NCBI RefSeq assembly: GCF_003641205.1
Contig: NZ_CP032762.1
Coordinates: 248,001-312,000, forward strand
Source of the DNA: Rhodococcus sp. P1Y
GTDB taxonomy: Bacteria > Actinomycetota > Actinomycetes > Mycobacteriales > Mycobacteriaceae
Length of the DNA: 64,000 bases
Reading direction: 5' to 3'
Shown: one piece after another, positions 47,214 through 55,715 of the stretch
How the letters are laid out: every line of letters begins with the position of its first letter
How positions within the stretch are numbered: position 1 is the stretch's first letter
The notes under the pieces: generated by a model
Seen by the model: the letters and a program-made list of their open reading frames with translations, nothing else
Databases searched by the model: none
Told to the model about the DNA's origin: nothing
Program-made: the position numbers and the translations under genes

Positions 47214-48674
47214 ATGCACAAGTTGGGGGACTTGAAGGGCGTCGACGCACTCTCGGACATCGAGGTCGCGACGGCACTGACTCAGGTCGTCCATATCCAG
47301 AACCAGGCTTCCGCCGACAAATACGCACTCCTCGAACAGTTCGCCCGACGAGGCTTGAACCTGAGGGCCGGGCACTCCAGCGCATCGCATTACCTCGCCG
47401 CAGGCACACGCGTCGCCCTCGGCAACGCCAGCCGACAAATCGACACGGCAGCCTGGCTCACTCGGCACCCCACCGTCCTGGAAGCGCTCTCCAACAGCGA
47501 CATCCACGACGCGCACGTCAAAGAGATCTACGACGGCCACGACACCATCCGCAAGTCGGACCCAACTCTGACCGAAGAACGCCTGGGCGTGGCCGTCGCC
47601 GATCTTCTCGCGACCGCAATCGAGAGCACTGCAGGCCAAGTCAAGCACCGAGCGCAAGTGCTCGGTCACGCTGCCGCTGACGACGTCCGCGCACGCTACG
47701 AACAGGCGTTACGAAGACAGCGCGAACGCGCCGAACGCGAAGCCGCCGAGCGCGCCGAACAGGCAGCGGAGGAACAAGGCCAGCCCGTGCCCGACACCGA
47801 CGAAGATGACGACGATGACGAGGAACTTCTCGTCAAGCCACCGCCGGTACCGGTGTCGGAAAACGCGGCGCTGAACACCTTCGACCTCTACCTCCAGTCC
47901 AACGGACGTACGACGATCAGAGGCGACGTCGACACAGTCCTCGCCCAGAAACTTCACGCATCGCTCTCGCCGTTCTCGAAGCCTCAACCGGCACCCGACG
48001 GCACCCGCGATCCCAGAAGTGCTTCGAAACGACGAGCCGACGCGCTGTCGCAGTTACTCGATCAACGCAGCGGCGAAGGACACTCAGCAGGGCTGGGCAG
48101 ACCACCCGCTACGGTCAACGTCACCGTCAACCTGCGAGACCTGCTTGCAGACAGGTTCTCCGCGTCGGACGGTCCCGACCCTGGAGTAACTCACCCCAGC
48201 GGGGGCGAAGCGAGCAAATCCGCACCGTCCATGGGTGATCCCGACTGGCCGTTCAACCTCGAATGGACCGGGCCGATCAGCCACAGCCTCGCCCGCCTCC
48301 TTGCTTGCGACGCTGATCTGCACCCAATAGTGCTGGATAACAACGATGTTCCGCTGTCCATGGGAGGCCGAGTCCGACTCGCCACACCTGGACAACGCGC
48401 AGCGGTCACTGTCCGCGACAAATGCTGCATCAGGTGCGGTATGCCCGCACGTTGGTGCCAAGTGCACCACATCGTGTTCTGGGAGGACGGAGGCCCGACG
48501 GATCTGACCAACCTGGTCCTCCTCTGCGGTGACTGCCACCGACTCGTCCACAACCATGGATGGGGTGTGAAGTTCGGCGACGACGGCCACCCTTGCGTCA
48601 TCCCACCCGCCACCATCGACCCCGAACGAAAACCGATACCCAGCTTTCACCGACAACGACGTCCCGCCGCATAG
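47214..48674 (+). CDS. DUF222/HNH endonuclease domain protein (13E12 type)
   Basis: A 486-residue protein of the large actinobacterial DUF222-HNH family. The N-terminal DUF222 region (about 20-330) is helical (ARRGLNLRAGHSSASHYLAA, ALGNASRQIDTAAWLTRHP). A strongly charged linker follows residue 160: ERAEREAAERAEQAAEEQGQ and then a run of acidic residues TDEDDDDDEELL. The C-terminal HNH domain has CIRCGMPARWCQVHHIVFWE and GGPTDLTNLVLLCGDCHRLV with all Cys/His ligands in place. Cellular role is unknown, and the family is usually present in many copies. The ATG follows an otherwise ordinary 139-base gap after prpC. Confidence 0.9.
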   Translation: MHKLGDLKGVDALSDIEVATALTQVVHIQNQASADKYALLEQFARRGLNLRAGHSSASHYLAAGTRVALGNASRQIDTAAWLTRHPTVLEALSNSDIHDAHVKEIYDGHDTIRKSDPTLTEERLGVAVADLLATAIESTAGQVKHRAQVLGHAAADDVRARYEQALRRQRERAEREAAERAEQAAEEQGQPVPDTDEDDDDDEELLVKPPPVPVSENAALNTFDLYLQSNGRTTIRGDVDTVLAQKLHASLSPFSKPQPAPDGTRDPRSASKRRADALSQLLDQRSGEGHSAGLGRPPATVNVTVNLRDLLADRFSASDGPDPGVTHPSGGEASKSAPSMGDPDWPFNLEWTGPISHSLARLLACDADLHPIVLDNNDVPLSMGGRVRLATPGQRAAVTVRDKCCIRCGMPARWCQVHHIVFWEDGGPTDLTNLVLLCGDCHRLVHNHGWGVKFGDDGHPCVIPPATIDPERKPIPSFHRQRRPAA

Positions 48675-48723
48675 CGGACGTGACGCAAGGTGCCTGCCAG
48701 TGCGCTTGCGCTGATCGAGCGCG

Positions 48724-49185
48724 TTACACGGCGGCCGACACGTTCTTCACTCCAGGCACCATGTGGGTCGAAATCGCATTTCGATTCCACGCGTTGATGG
48801 TGATGATCTGGGCGAGAAGTTGACCGATCTGGTGCTCGTCGAAGTGCTCAGCGACTCGGTCGTAAACCTCGTCCGACACACCGCCCTGCGAGACGAGCGT
48901 GACCTGCTCGGTGAAAGCAAGTACGGCTTGCTCCTTCTCGTCGAAGAAGTTGGTGGCGTCACGCCATACCGAGATCAGGGCGAGACGCTCCTCGCTCTCG
49001 CCTGCTGCGCGTGCGTCGCTCGTGTGCATATGCAGGCAGAATGCACATCCGTTGAGCTGGGACGCCCGGATCTTGATCAGCTCGGCCAGTACCGGGTCGA
49101 TACCCTCTCGACTCGCAGCGTCGAGCGCGACGATTGCCTTGTAGACGGCGGGTGAGACGGACGGGAGATTGATTCGTGTTGTCAT
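48724..49185 (-). CDS. carboxymuconolactone decarboxylase / AhpD-like protein
   Basis: A helical 153-residue protein of the CMD/AhpD superfamily. The redox motif is C-x2-C: LNGCAFCLHMHTSDARAAG, the AhpD-type pair followed by the proton-relay histidine. EKEQAVLAFTEQVTLVSQGG and IGQLLAQIITINAWNRNAIS are the usual following helices. It probably acts as an alkylhydroperoxidase-like thiol reductase; true carboxymuconolactone decarboxylation is unlikely without neighbouring pathway genes. The start MTTRINLPSVSP leaves a 48-base gap to a divergent MocR regulator, its likely controller. Confidence 0.87.
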   Translation of the reverse strand: MTTRINLPSVSPAVYKAIVALDAASREGIDPVLAELIKIRASQLNGCAFCLHMHTSDARAAGESEERLALISVWRDATNFFDEKEQAVLAFTEQVTLVSQGGVSDEVYDRVAEHFDEHQIGQLLAQIITINAWNRNAISTHMVPGVKNVSAAV

Positions 49186-49233
49186 GAAGAGAACGCTAAC
49201 CAGTGAAGGTGACCCCCTGTAAGGTTCAATCAC

Positions 49234-50643
49234 ATGGCTGAAATCGAGGTCAATTCGGGAATCGATCTACACCTCGATCTCGCTCAGGATGGCTCACGCA
49301 GAGCCGCACTCGGCGCAGCCCTGCGCGATGCCGTCACCTCGGGTCGACTCGAACCCGGCACCACTCTGCCGTCCTATCGAACACTTGCCCGGGACCTGTC
49401 GATTGCACGCAACACCGTCGCGGAGACCTACGCCGAACTCGTTTCCGAAGGCTGGCTCGAAGCGCGGCAAGGATCCGGCACACGCGTCGCCCACCGGGCA
49501 CGAGCAGTGACGTCGACGACCGCGATTCCGCGTCCGGAGATACGCCCTAGATACGATCTCCGCCCGGGGCGGCCGGACCCGGGCGGATTTCCGAGGTCGG
49601 TCTGGCTCGCGGCGTCCAAACGGGCGGTGAACGGGGCTCCGACGGAGGCTTTCGGACCCGGAGATCCGCACGGCCGCATAGAGTTACGGCGAGCGCTCGC
49701 CGACTACCTTGCACGCACTAGAGGAGTCCAAGTCGATCCACGCCGCATCGTCGTGTGCTCCGGATTCTCGCAGGCAGCCGACATCCTGACGCAGCTACGA
49801 GCGACCGGCCCGTTCGCGCTGGAATCCTACGGACTTCCTTACCACCGCATGGTGTTCGAGAAGGCCGGCGCGACCAGCCCCGTGGACATCGACGAGAATG
49901 GTTGCTGCACCGACAAACTGGAGCTCGCCGATGCCCGCACGCTCGTTCTCACTCCGAGTCACCAGTTTCCTACCGGCTCGCCGTTGCATCCCGCGAGACG
50001 AACCGAAGCCATCAGGTGGGCCAGGGAACACGACGGGCTGATAGTCGAAGACGACTACGACGGCGAGTTCCGCTACGACCGAACTCCGGTCGGCGCGATG
50101 CAAAGTCTGGATCCGGATCGTGTGTTGTACATCGGGTCTGCGTCCAAGAGCCTCTCTCCCGGCATCCGTGTGGGCTGGATGGTCGTACCCGAGCACCTTC
50201 TCGACGCAATCCTTGCGGTCAAAGGTGTGCGCGAGGCCACCGTGGGTGTCATCGATCAACTGACACTCGCGGACATGATCGCCAGCGGAGCCTACGACCG
50301 TCACGTCCGCGCGATGCGCCTGAAGTATCGACGCCGTCGAGACATGTTGGTCGACGCGCTGGAGGAGCGGGCACCGCACATTGGAACCATGGGCATCTCC
50401 GCTGGGCTGCAGGCTGTACTGACCCTGCCCGAGGACACCGAGGACGCGGTCCTCGCGCGGGCAGGCGAGGTGGGAATCGCGCTCGAGGGACTCGCCTGGT
50501 TTCGACACCCGAACACCCGGGACGATATCGGCGACGGTGTACTCGCGGGCTTCGCCGCACCCAGCGACAATTCCTACGCCGCCGCAGTGGACGCCCTCGT
50601 CGGTGTCCTCGCCTCTACAGACCCAAACCGGCGGAGAGGGTAG
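49234..50643 (+). CDS. MocR/PdxR-type regulator (GntR HTH fused to aminotransferase)
   Basis: A 469-residue chimeric regulator. The GntR winged helix spans about residues 15-85 (TTLPSYRTLARDLSIARNTV, AETYAELVSEGWLEARQGSG). A class I aminotransferase-like domain follows, with the pyridoxal-phosphate lysine K305 in IGSASKSLSPGIRVGWM and VEDDYDGEFRYD upstream. MocR proteins sense PLP or amino compounds; well-studied targets include pyridoxal synthesis and GABA genes. Here the divergent neighbour is an AhpD-like gene. The 48-base gap contains AACC...GGTT arms that could be part of an operator. The end overlaps the convergent esterase gene by 29 bases. Confidence 0.88.
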   Translation: MAEIEVNSGIDLHLDLAQDGSRRAALGAALRDAVTSGRLEPGTTLPSYRTLARDLSIARNTVAETYAELVSEGWLEARQGSGTRVAHRARAVTSTTAIPRPEIRPRYDLRPGRPDPGGFPRSVWLAASKRAVNGAPTEAFGPGDPHGRIELRRALADYLARTRGVQVDPRRIVVCSGFSQAADILTQLRATGPFALESYGLPYHRMVFEKAGATSPVDIDENGCCTDKLELADARTLVLTPSHQFPTGSPLHPARRTEAIRWAREHDGLIVEDDYDGEFRYDRTPVGAMQSLDPDRVLYIGSASKSLSPGIRVGWMVVPEHLLDAILAVKGVREATVGVIDQLTLADMIASGAYDRHVRAMRLKYRRRRDMLVDALEERAPHIGTMGISAGLQAVLTLPEDTEDAVLARAGEVGIALEGLAWFRHPNTRDDIGDGVLAGFAAPSDNSYAAAVDALVGVLASTDPNRRRG

Positions 50644-51589
50644 GCCAGCTCTTCGGAAGTTGGTCGACCCAGTACGCCCACGAGTGGGTACCGACGGTTT
50701 CGAAGTCGAACGTGGCAGGGATCGAGAGCTGACGTAGACGGTCGTCGAGCCGGTGCGTGCAGTAGTTGGCACCGACTTCGATGGCACCTCCGACAAGAAC
50801 GATGTCCCAGTCCTTGGCGGTCTCGAACTTCTCGTAGCGCCCAGGAAGGCCGGTTCCCACCGAGACGTAGATCGACTTGCCACGCAATCCTTCTGCGTTG
50901 ACCAACACGTCGTGCGCAGCCCAATCGGGATCGAGCGGTCCGCCGAACATGTTGTTCGCGTCGCCGCCGAAGGCCGAGACGATCCCACGCATGCTGCCCT
51001 GCCCGGCCAGCTCGGCCGACGCGAAGCATCCGCTGTAGGCCGCGACTGCGGAGTACAGTGCCGGATTGCGGGAGGCGAGCATCATCGCCGATTGCGCGCC
51101 CATCGACAGTCCCGCAATGCCGTTGCGGCCGTTGCCGTCGAACTGTTCGTCGATCAGCGGCGGAAGCTCTTGGGTGAGAAAGGTTTCCCACTGGTAGCGG
51201 CCGAGTTTCGGGTCGTCCTTCTGCCAGTCGGCATAGAAACTTCCCGGGCCCGCGAGGGGAAGGACGACGTTCACGTTCTTGTCGCGGAAGAACTCTGCGG
51301 CGCCACCTTTACGCAACCACATACTGTTCGACGGGTCCTCCTCGCCGATCCCGCTGAGCATGTACAGGGTGGGCCGCGGACCCTTCTTCACCTCCGGCGT
51401 CAGGACCTGGACATCGATGGTCCGGTCCATGCTGGGCGAGTGGACCGACAGCATGGTCAAGGTGGGGCTCGAGGGTTCCAGATGCTCGACGGTGGCAGAC
51501 CCGGGCTGGGCGTGCACCACTCCGACCGACGCCGCGCTTCCGAGCAGAAGCACCGACACGACCATCATTGTTCGACGCCAGAAGATCAC
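50615..51589 (-). CDS. secreted esterase, antigen 85-like
   Basis: Exported alpha/beta hydrolase of 324 residues related to the antigen 85/mycolyltransferase and esterase D family. A signal peptide (MVVSVLLLGSAASVGVVHAQ) precedes the mature protein; start GTG 51589 or the ATGs seven and eight codons later. Oxyanion region LYMLSGIGEEDPSNSMW, nucleophile elbow IAGLSMGAQSAMML and C-terminal GTHSWAYWVDQLP supply the triad. A mycolyltransferase role is plausible in a mycolic-acid-bearing actinobacterium but the family also has simple esterases. It overlaps the end of the MocR gene. Confidence 0.85.
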   Translation of the reverse strand: MIFWRRTMMVVSVLLLGSAASVGVVHAQPGSATVEHLEPSSPTLTMLSVHSPSMDRTIDVQVLTPEVKKGPRPTLYMLSGIGEEDPSNSMWLRKGGAAEFFRDKNVNVVLPLAGPGSFYADWQKDDPKLGRYQWETFLTQELPPLIDEQFDGNGRNGIAGLSMGAQSAMMLASRNPALYSAVAAYSGCFASAELAGQGSMRGIVSAFGGDANNMFGGPLDPDWAAHDVLVNAEGLRGKSIYVSVGTGLPGRYEKFETAKDWDIVLVGGAIEVGANYCTHRLDDRLRQLSIPATFDFETVGTHSWAYWVDQLPKSWPTLSAGLGL

Positions 51590-51835
51590 TTAAGCCCCCG
51601 CCCTACAAGCAGCCCACGCGGCCGCGCTGAGAGGAGTTTTGCACACGGAAGTGCCTGTTACGCAACATCGCACAAACAGAGGCGAACAATACCGACGTGC
51701 CGCTTCCTATAGCCGCCAGAACAGTTCTAAGGACCGAATACCGGAATGTACACAGACCTGCGGACCGGTATGTCCGGGCGAGGGTGGTACCGACGATCCC
51801 TGGGTAAGTCGCGGTCACCGGCCTACCGTGGAGTC

Positions 51836-52708
51836 ATGGAACTAGGACTGCACATTGCCGATTTCACCTTTCCTGGTGGCCCGACCACCCTCGCCGACGA
51901 CCTGGAGCGTGTGGCGGTGGCCGCCGAGGACAACGGCTTCGCGAAAATCAGCGTCATGGACCACCTGTGGCAGATCGAGCCGGTCGGTCCGATCGACACC
52001 GAGATGCTCGAGGCCTACACGGCCCTCGGCTTTCTCGCGGCCGTGACGAAGAAGGTCGATCTGCTCGCGTGGGTCACGGCCACCGTCTATCGCGAGCCAG
52101 GACTGCTCGCAAAGGCCGTGACCACGCTCGACGTACTGTCGAAGGGTCGGGCGTACCTCGGTATCGGCGCAGCCTGGAACGAGGACGAAAGCGTCGGCAT
52201 GGGCCTGCGATTCCCTCCCACCGCCGAGCGGTTCGAACGCCTCGAGGAAACACTGCAGATCTGTCTGCAGATGTGGAGTGAGAACGAAGGACCATTCGAG
52301 GGCAAGCACTACCAACTCGGGCGCACGATGAACGTCCCCCAACCGCTACGCCGGCCGCATCCGCCGATCCTCATCGGCGGCGGCGGAGAGAAGAAGACAC
52401 TTCGCCTGGTCGCGCAGTACGCGCAGGCGTGCAACCTGTTCGGTGGCCCGGAGGTCGCCCACAAGTTGGAGGTCTTGAAGGGTCACTGCGACACCCTGGG
52501 CACCGACTACGACGCGATCGAGAAAACCGTCATGTTCCCGCTCGACCCAGGTGCCGATGGCGCCAACGTCGACACGATCCTCACGCAATTGGAGGGTCTG
52601 TCGAAGCTCGGAGTCACCCACGTCCACGGCTGGGTACCTCAGGTCGCGTCGATCACGCCGCTCGACATCCTCGGTAAGCAGGTGATTCCAGTAATCGCCG
52701 AGTGGTGA
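51836..52708 (+). CDS. LLM-class F420-dependent oxidoreductase
   Basis: Luciferase-like TIM-barrel flavin/deazaflavin enzyme of 290 residues. The N-terminus MELGLHIADFTFPGGPTTLA, KISVMDHLWQIEPVG, LLAWVTATVYREPGLLAKAV and LGIGAAWNEDESVGMGLRFP are characteristic, and the C-terminal HPPILIGGGGEKKTLRLVAQ binds the cofactor phosphate. Coenzyme F420 is the likely cofactor in this lineage, inferred from family. Substrate unknown. I chose the ATG at 51836; the frame upstream has no family sequence. The 246 bases before it hold no gene or clear motif. Confidence 0.88.
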   Translation: MELGLHIADFTFPGGPTTLADDLERVAVAAEDNGFAKISVMDHLWQIEPVGPIDTEMLEAYTALGFLAAVTKKVDLLAWVTATVYREPGLLAKAVTTLDVLSKGRAYLGIGAAWNEDESVGMGLRFPPTAERFERLEETLQICLQMWSENEGPFEGKHYQLGRTMNVPQPLRRPHPPILIGGGGEKKTLRLVAQYAQACNLFGGPEVAHKLEVLKGHCDTLGTDYDAIEKTVMFPLDPGADGANVDTILTQLEGLSKLGVTHVHGWVPQVASITPLDILGKQVIPVIAEW

Positions 52709-52723
52709 TCCGCCCGGCCGTCA

Positions 52724-52777
52724 TCGCTTGAATGTGCGTTCGAAGCCATCTGTCCGTATGAATGGACCATTCAAGCG
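52724..52777 (-). repeat. dispersed palindromic repeat, family 1, copy 2
   Basis: Read on the minus strand it opens CGCTTGAATGGTCCATTCAT and continues ACGGACAGATGGCTTCG, matching copy 1 at 2354 except for two substitutions over that stretch, and it ends CATTCAAGCG. It lies between convergent genes and contains the stop codon (52773-52771) of the phosphotransferase gene. Confidence 0.8.
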
Positions 52778-53796
52778 GTGCGGTTGTCGATCGCCCGGAG
52801 CCCCGCCGCCATGAACTCGTGCGTCGCTTCGGCAGCAGCCGCAGCTCCCGAACCCGAATCGGATCCGGCGAGCGCGCGGTGCGTGATGCCTTCGCCGATG
52901 ACGCCGAGCTTGAAGTTGGCCAACGCCAGATAGAAGTTCCAGTGCGCCAACTCGGTTCCGGTGTCGCGGCTGTACATCTCGGCCAGTTCGTCCGCCGACG
53001 GGTATCGCGGCGACGTCCACGCCGCGCTGACGCCGAGTACGTCGTCGAAGATCGGCTGACGATAGACGCACATGAGCGCTACATCGGTGAGCGGGTCACC
53101 GAGAGTCGACATCTCCCAATCCACCACGGCAGCAACGGAACCGGGATCGCCCGCACGAAGGATGACGTTGTCGACGCGGTAGTCTCCGTGCACGATCGAA
53201 CCCGCAGACGACGATGGCACCGCGTCCAGAAGCTTGTCTCGCAGCGTCTCCACATCGGGCAACTCGCGCGTCTTGACGGCTTCCCACTGACGCGACCAGG
53301 TCTTCACCTGACGCCCGACGAATCCTGCCGGCTTGCCGAACGATCCGAGTCCCACGGCCTCGAAGTCGACACTGTGCAAGCGACCGAGAACCCGGATCAG
53401 TTCGCTGGTGTTGGAAGCGATCTGGGCGTCGGACAGGCTTTCGAGATCCTCGCGCGTACGGATGACCGCCCCCGGGTCGAACTCGACGACCGTCATCGGA
53501 GCTCCCAGCACCGTGCCCTCCGCATCGAATGCCACCGTCTTCGCTACCGGCACATCGGTCGACTGGAGCGCCGACGTCACAGCCCACTCACGGGCCATGT
53601 CGTGGGCCGACGGCGTGAGCCCACTTGTCGGCGGCCGGCGAACCACCCACGCCGAGTTGTCGTCGAATGCCTTGAACGTCAGATTGGATCGGCCGCCACT
53701 GATCAGCTCGACCTTCAGATCTCCCGCCAGAGAAATTCCGTTCTCCACCAGGAACTGAGCCAGTGCCGGCGTGTCCATACCCGGTAGTTCGGTCAT
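52771..53796 (-). CDS. APH-type phosphotransferase, acyl-CoA dehydrogenase partner
   Basis: Kinase-fold protein of 341 residues in the aminoglycoside phosphotransferase superfamily. The nucleotide loop is ISGGRSNLTFKAF, the catalytic loop IVHGDYRVDNVIL (HGD), and the Mg2+ aspartate is in AAVVDWEMSTLGDP. It is coupled by a four-base overlap to the acyl-CoA dehydrogenase gene. The same two domains are fused in human ACAD10/ACAD11 and adjacent as LvaA/LvaC in Pseudomonas, where the kinase phosphorylates 4-hydroxyacyl-CoA. That reaction is the best inference here; antibiotic phosphorylation is unlikely. A palindromic repeat covers the stop codon. Confidence 0.85.
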   Translation of the reverse strand: MTELPGMDTPALAQFLVENGISLAGDLKVELISGGRSNLTFKAFDDNSAWVVRRPPTSGLTPSAHDMAREWAVTSALQSTDVPVAKTVAFDAEGTVLGAPMTVVEFDPGAVIRTREDLESLSDAQIASNTSELIRVLGRLHSVDFEAVGLGSFGKPAGFVGRQVKTWSRQWEAVKTRELPDVETLRDKLLDAVPSSSAGSIVHGDYRVDNVILRAGDPGSVAAVVDWEMSTLGDPLTDVALMCVYRQPIFDDVLGVSAAWTSPRYPSADELAEMYSRDTGTELAHWNFYLALANFKLGVIGEGITHRALAGSDSGSGAAAAAEATHEFMAAGLRAIDNRTA

Positions 53797-55007
53797 TTCG
53801 CCGCAGCCTCTCTGGCGGCCTTCTTCGCTGCGCCGACGACCCGCTTGGCGATTGCCCAGCGGTGAACCTCGGAGGGTCCGTCGTAGACCCGGAACGGGCG
53901 CACTTCGCGCGAGAGCCTCGCAAGCGGAAGATCGTCGGATACCCCGAGACCACCGCACATCTGGATGCTGTTGTCCACGATTCGGAAAATAGCCTCGGCC
54001 GCATATGTTTTCGCGATCGAGGTTTCGTTGGACGCATGCGAACCCTGGTCGAGCGCGAAGCACGCCTGAACCAGAAGTGCACGCGTCGCGGCGATGTCGA
54101 TTTCGTTGTCGGCAACCATCTTCTGAATCATGCCGAGATCGCCGAGCTTCGAGCCGAAACCTTCACGCTGCGCGACGTGTGCGACGGCAATGTCGTGTCC
54201 GCGGCGTGCAGCACCGAGCCACCGCATCACGTGGGTCATGCGAGCAGGACCCAGGCGAACCTGGGCGTAGGAGAATCCCTCGTCCACGGCTCCGAGCACG
54301 TTCTCGTCGGGCACGAAAACGCTGTCGAAAAACACCTCACAGTGGCCGCCGATCATTGCCTTGTCGAGCGTTCCGATGTGGCGTCCGACCTTGATCCCCG
54401 GTGTGTCCGCCGGCGCGAGGAACATCGTCGCCCCTCCGCGGTCACCCGGTGCGCCCGCGGTGCGAGCCATGATGATGAAGAACGCCGCGCCATCTGCGCC
54501 GGTGATGAACCACTTGTGTCCGTCGATCTTCCAACCGCCGTCGACTTTGACCGCAGCCGTGGTCAAGGCCGCCGGGTCGGAGCCTGCCCCGGGTGCCGGT
54601 TCGGTCATTGCGAATGCGGACCGGACGTCACCGGCAGCGAGCGGAGCGAGAAACTGCTCCTTCTGCGCAGCCGACGCGACGTGGGCGAGTAGGTGCACAT
54701 TGCCCTCGTCGGGAGCGCCGATGTTGAGGGCGGGCGGTCCGAACAAGGAGTAACCACCCTCCTCGAACACCGGGGCCCGATCACTCATGTTGAGGCCCGC
54801 TCCCCCGTACTCGACGGGCGCATGCGGGGCGAACACGCCTGCGTCCTTCGCTGCGCGCTGCATCGACACCCGCAGATCGTCGCCACCTGCGTCCGCGATG
54901 TTCCCGAGGAACTTGTCCTCGATCGGCATGACCTCGTCACGGACGAACGTGCGGGTCTTGTCGACGAGCGACACGACCTCGGGCGAGTACGACAGATCGA
55001 TCGTCAC
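53793..55007 (-). CDS. acyl-CoA dehydrogenase (ACAD10/11-like)
   Basis: FAD-dependent dehydrogenase of 404 residues. The FAD/substrate region has FAMTEPAPGAGSDPAALTTA and GHKWFITGADGAAFFIIMART, and helix signatures MCGGLGVSDDLPLARLSREV and RPFRVYDGPSEVHRWAIAKR end the protein. The YDGPSEVHR block, with aspartate where most family members have YEGT, is typical of the ACAD10/11 branch. The GTG start (MTIDLSYSPEVVSL) has GGAGGAG at good spacing. It leads the pair with the phosphotransferase. A perfect 20-bp palindrome 21 bases upstream is probably a TetR-type operator. Confidence 0.88.
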   Translation of the reverse strand: MTIDLSYSPEVVSLVDKTRTFVRDEVMPIEDKFLGNIADAGGDDLRVSMQRAAKDAGVFAPHAPVEYGGAGLNMSDRAPVFEEGGYSLFGPPALNIGAPDEGNVHLLAHVASAAQKEQFLAPLAAGDVRSAFAMTEPAPGAGSDPAALTTAAVKVDGGWKIDGHKWFITGADGAAFFIIMARTAGAPGDRGGATMFLAPADTPGIKVGRHIGTLDKAMIGGHCEVFFDSVFVPDENVLGAVDEGFSYAQVRLGPARMTHVMRWLGAARRGHDIAVAHVAQREGFGSKLGDLGMIQKMVADNEIDIAATRALLVQACFALDQGSHASNETSIAKTYAAEAIFRIVDNSIQMCGGLGVSDDLPLARLSREVRPFRVYDGPSEVHRWAIAKRVVGAAKKAAREAAAK

Positions 55008-55027
55008 GCAAAACTCCTCCGCGTCCG

Positions 55028-55047
55028 GACCGAGCGATCGCTCGGTC
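55028..55047. promoter_or_regulatory. perfect 20-bp palindrome upstream of acyl-CoA dehydrogenase
   Basis: GACCGAGCGATCGCTCGGTC is its own reverse complement over 20 bases. It lies in the 55-base gap between the Nudix gene and the acyl-CoA dehydrogenase gene, just before the ribosome-binding site. The form is that of a TetR-family operator often found near actinobacterial fatty-acid genes; no TetR gene is adjacent. Confidence 0.65.
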
Positions 55048-55062
55048 GCTAGATGCCCAGGG

Positions 55063-55539
55063 TTACACGGGCCCAGGTTCCTGGTCAAGGTGCGCGCCCA
55101 GGGCGTCGAGCAGATTCACCTGCGCGGGCAGCAACTTCACCCGGGCGTCCTCCACCGAGAACCATTCGATTCGATCGATCTCGGGAAACGACTGCTGCTT
55201 GCCCGACTTCGGTGGCCACTCCATCTCGAAGGTATTGCTGGCGAAGCCGCTGATGTCGAGGTCGGCATTTACAGCGAACACCGTCACCAGCTTGCCGCTC
55301 TTCTGTTTGATCTCCGGAAGTTCGACCCACGTCCCATCCGGTAGATCGATGCCCGTTTCCTCGCGGAATTCGCGTCGGGCAGCGGTTTCAGGATGTTCGT
55401 CGTTGTATTCGCCCTTGATGACCGACCAGGCACCATCGTCCTTCTTCGCCCAGAACGGCCCGCCCGGATGGCCGATCAACACCTGCCGGGTACCGTCCTG
55501 CACTCGGTGGAGCAATATGCCTGCGCTTCTGTTGACCAT
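55063..55539 (-). CDS. Nudix hydrolase
   Basis: A 158-residue Nudix-fold protein. The Nudix box reads GEYNDEHPETAARREFREET and then GI, close to Gx5Ex7REUxEExGU, with the metal-binding glutamates intact. SAGILLHRV at the start and PEIDRIEWFSVEDARVKLLP near the end are common in the DR1025/MutT-like group. The substrate (nucleotide, NUDIX-type sugar or dinucleotide) is unknown. It lies upstream of the acyl-CoA dehydrogenase gene on the same strand, but the palindrome between them suggests separate control. Confidence 0.87.
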   Translation of the reverse strand: MVNRSAGILLHRVQDGTRQVLIGHPGGPFWAKKDDGAWSVIKGEYNDEHPETAARREFREETGIDLPDGTWVELPEIKQKSGKLVTVFAVNADLDISGFASNTFEMEWPPKSGKQQSFPEIDRIEWFSVEDARVKLLPAQVNLLDALGAHLDQEPGPV

Positions 55540-55715
55540 CGGTCCACCCTGTCACTCGACCGAGGTGATGCGCCACGTGCACCACCCGCACACTCGGCGG
55601 GCTAGAGCGTCGAAGGCAGCCGCATGTACGACCACTGGTCGATTGTCGCAGAGAACGACCTCGACCATCGACGGAAGCGTTTCGCTCTCACCAGCGACTA
55701 TGACAGTCTGAGTCG

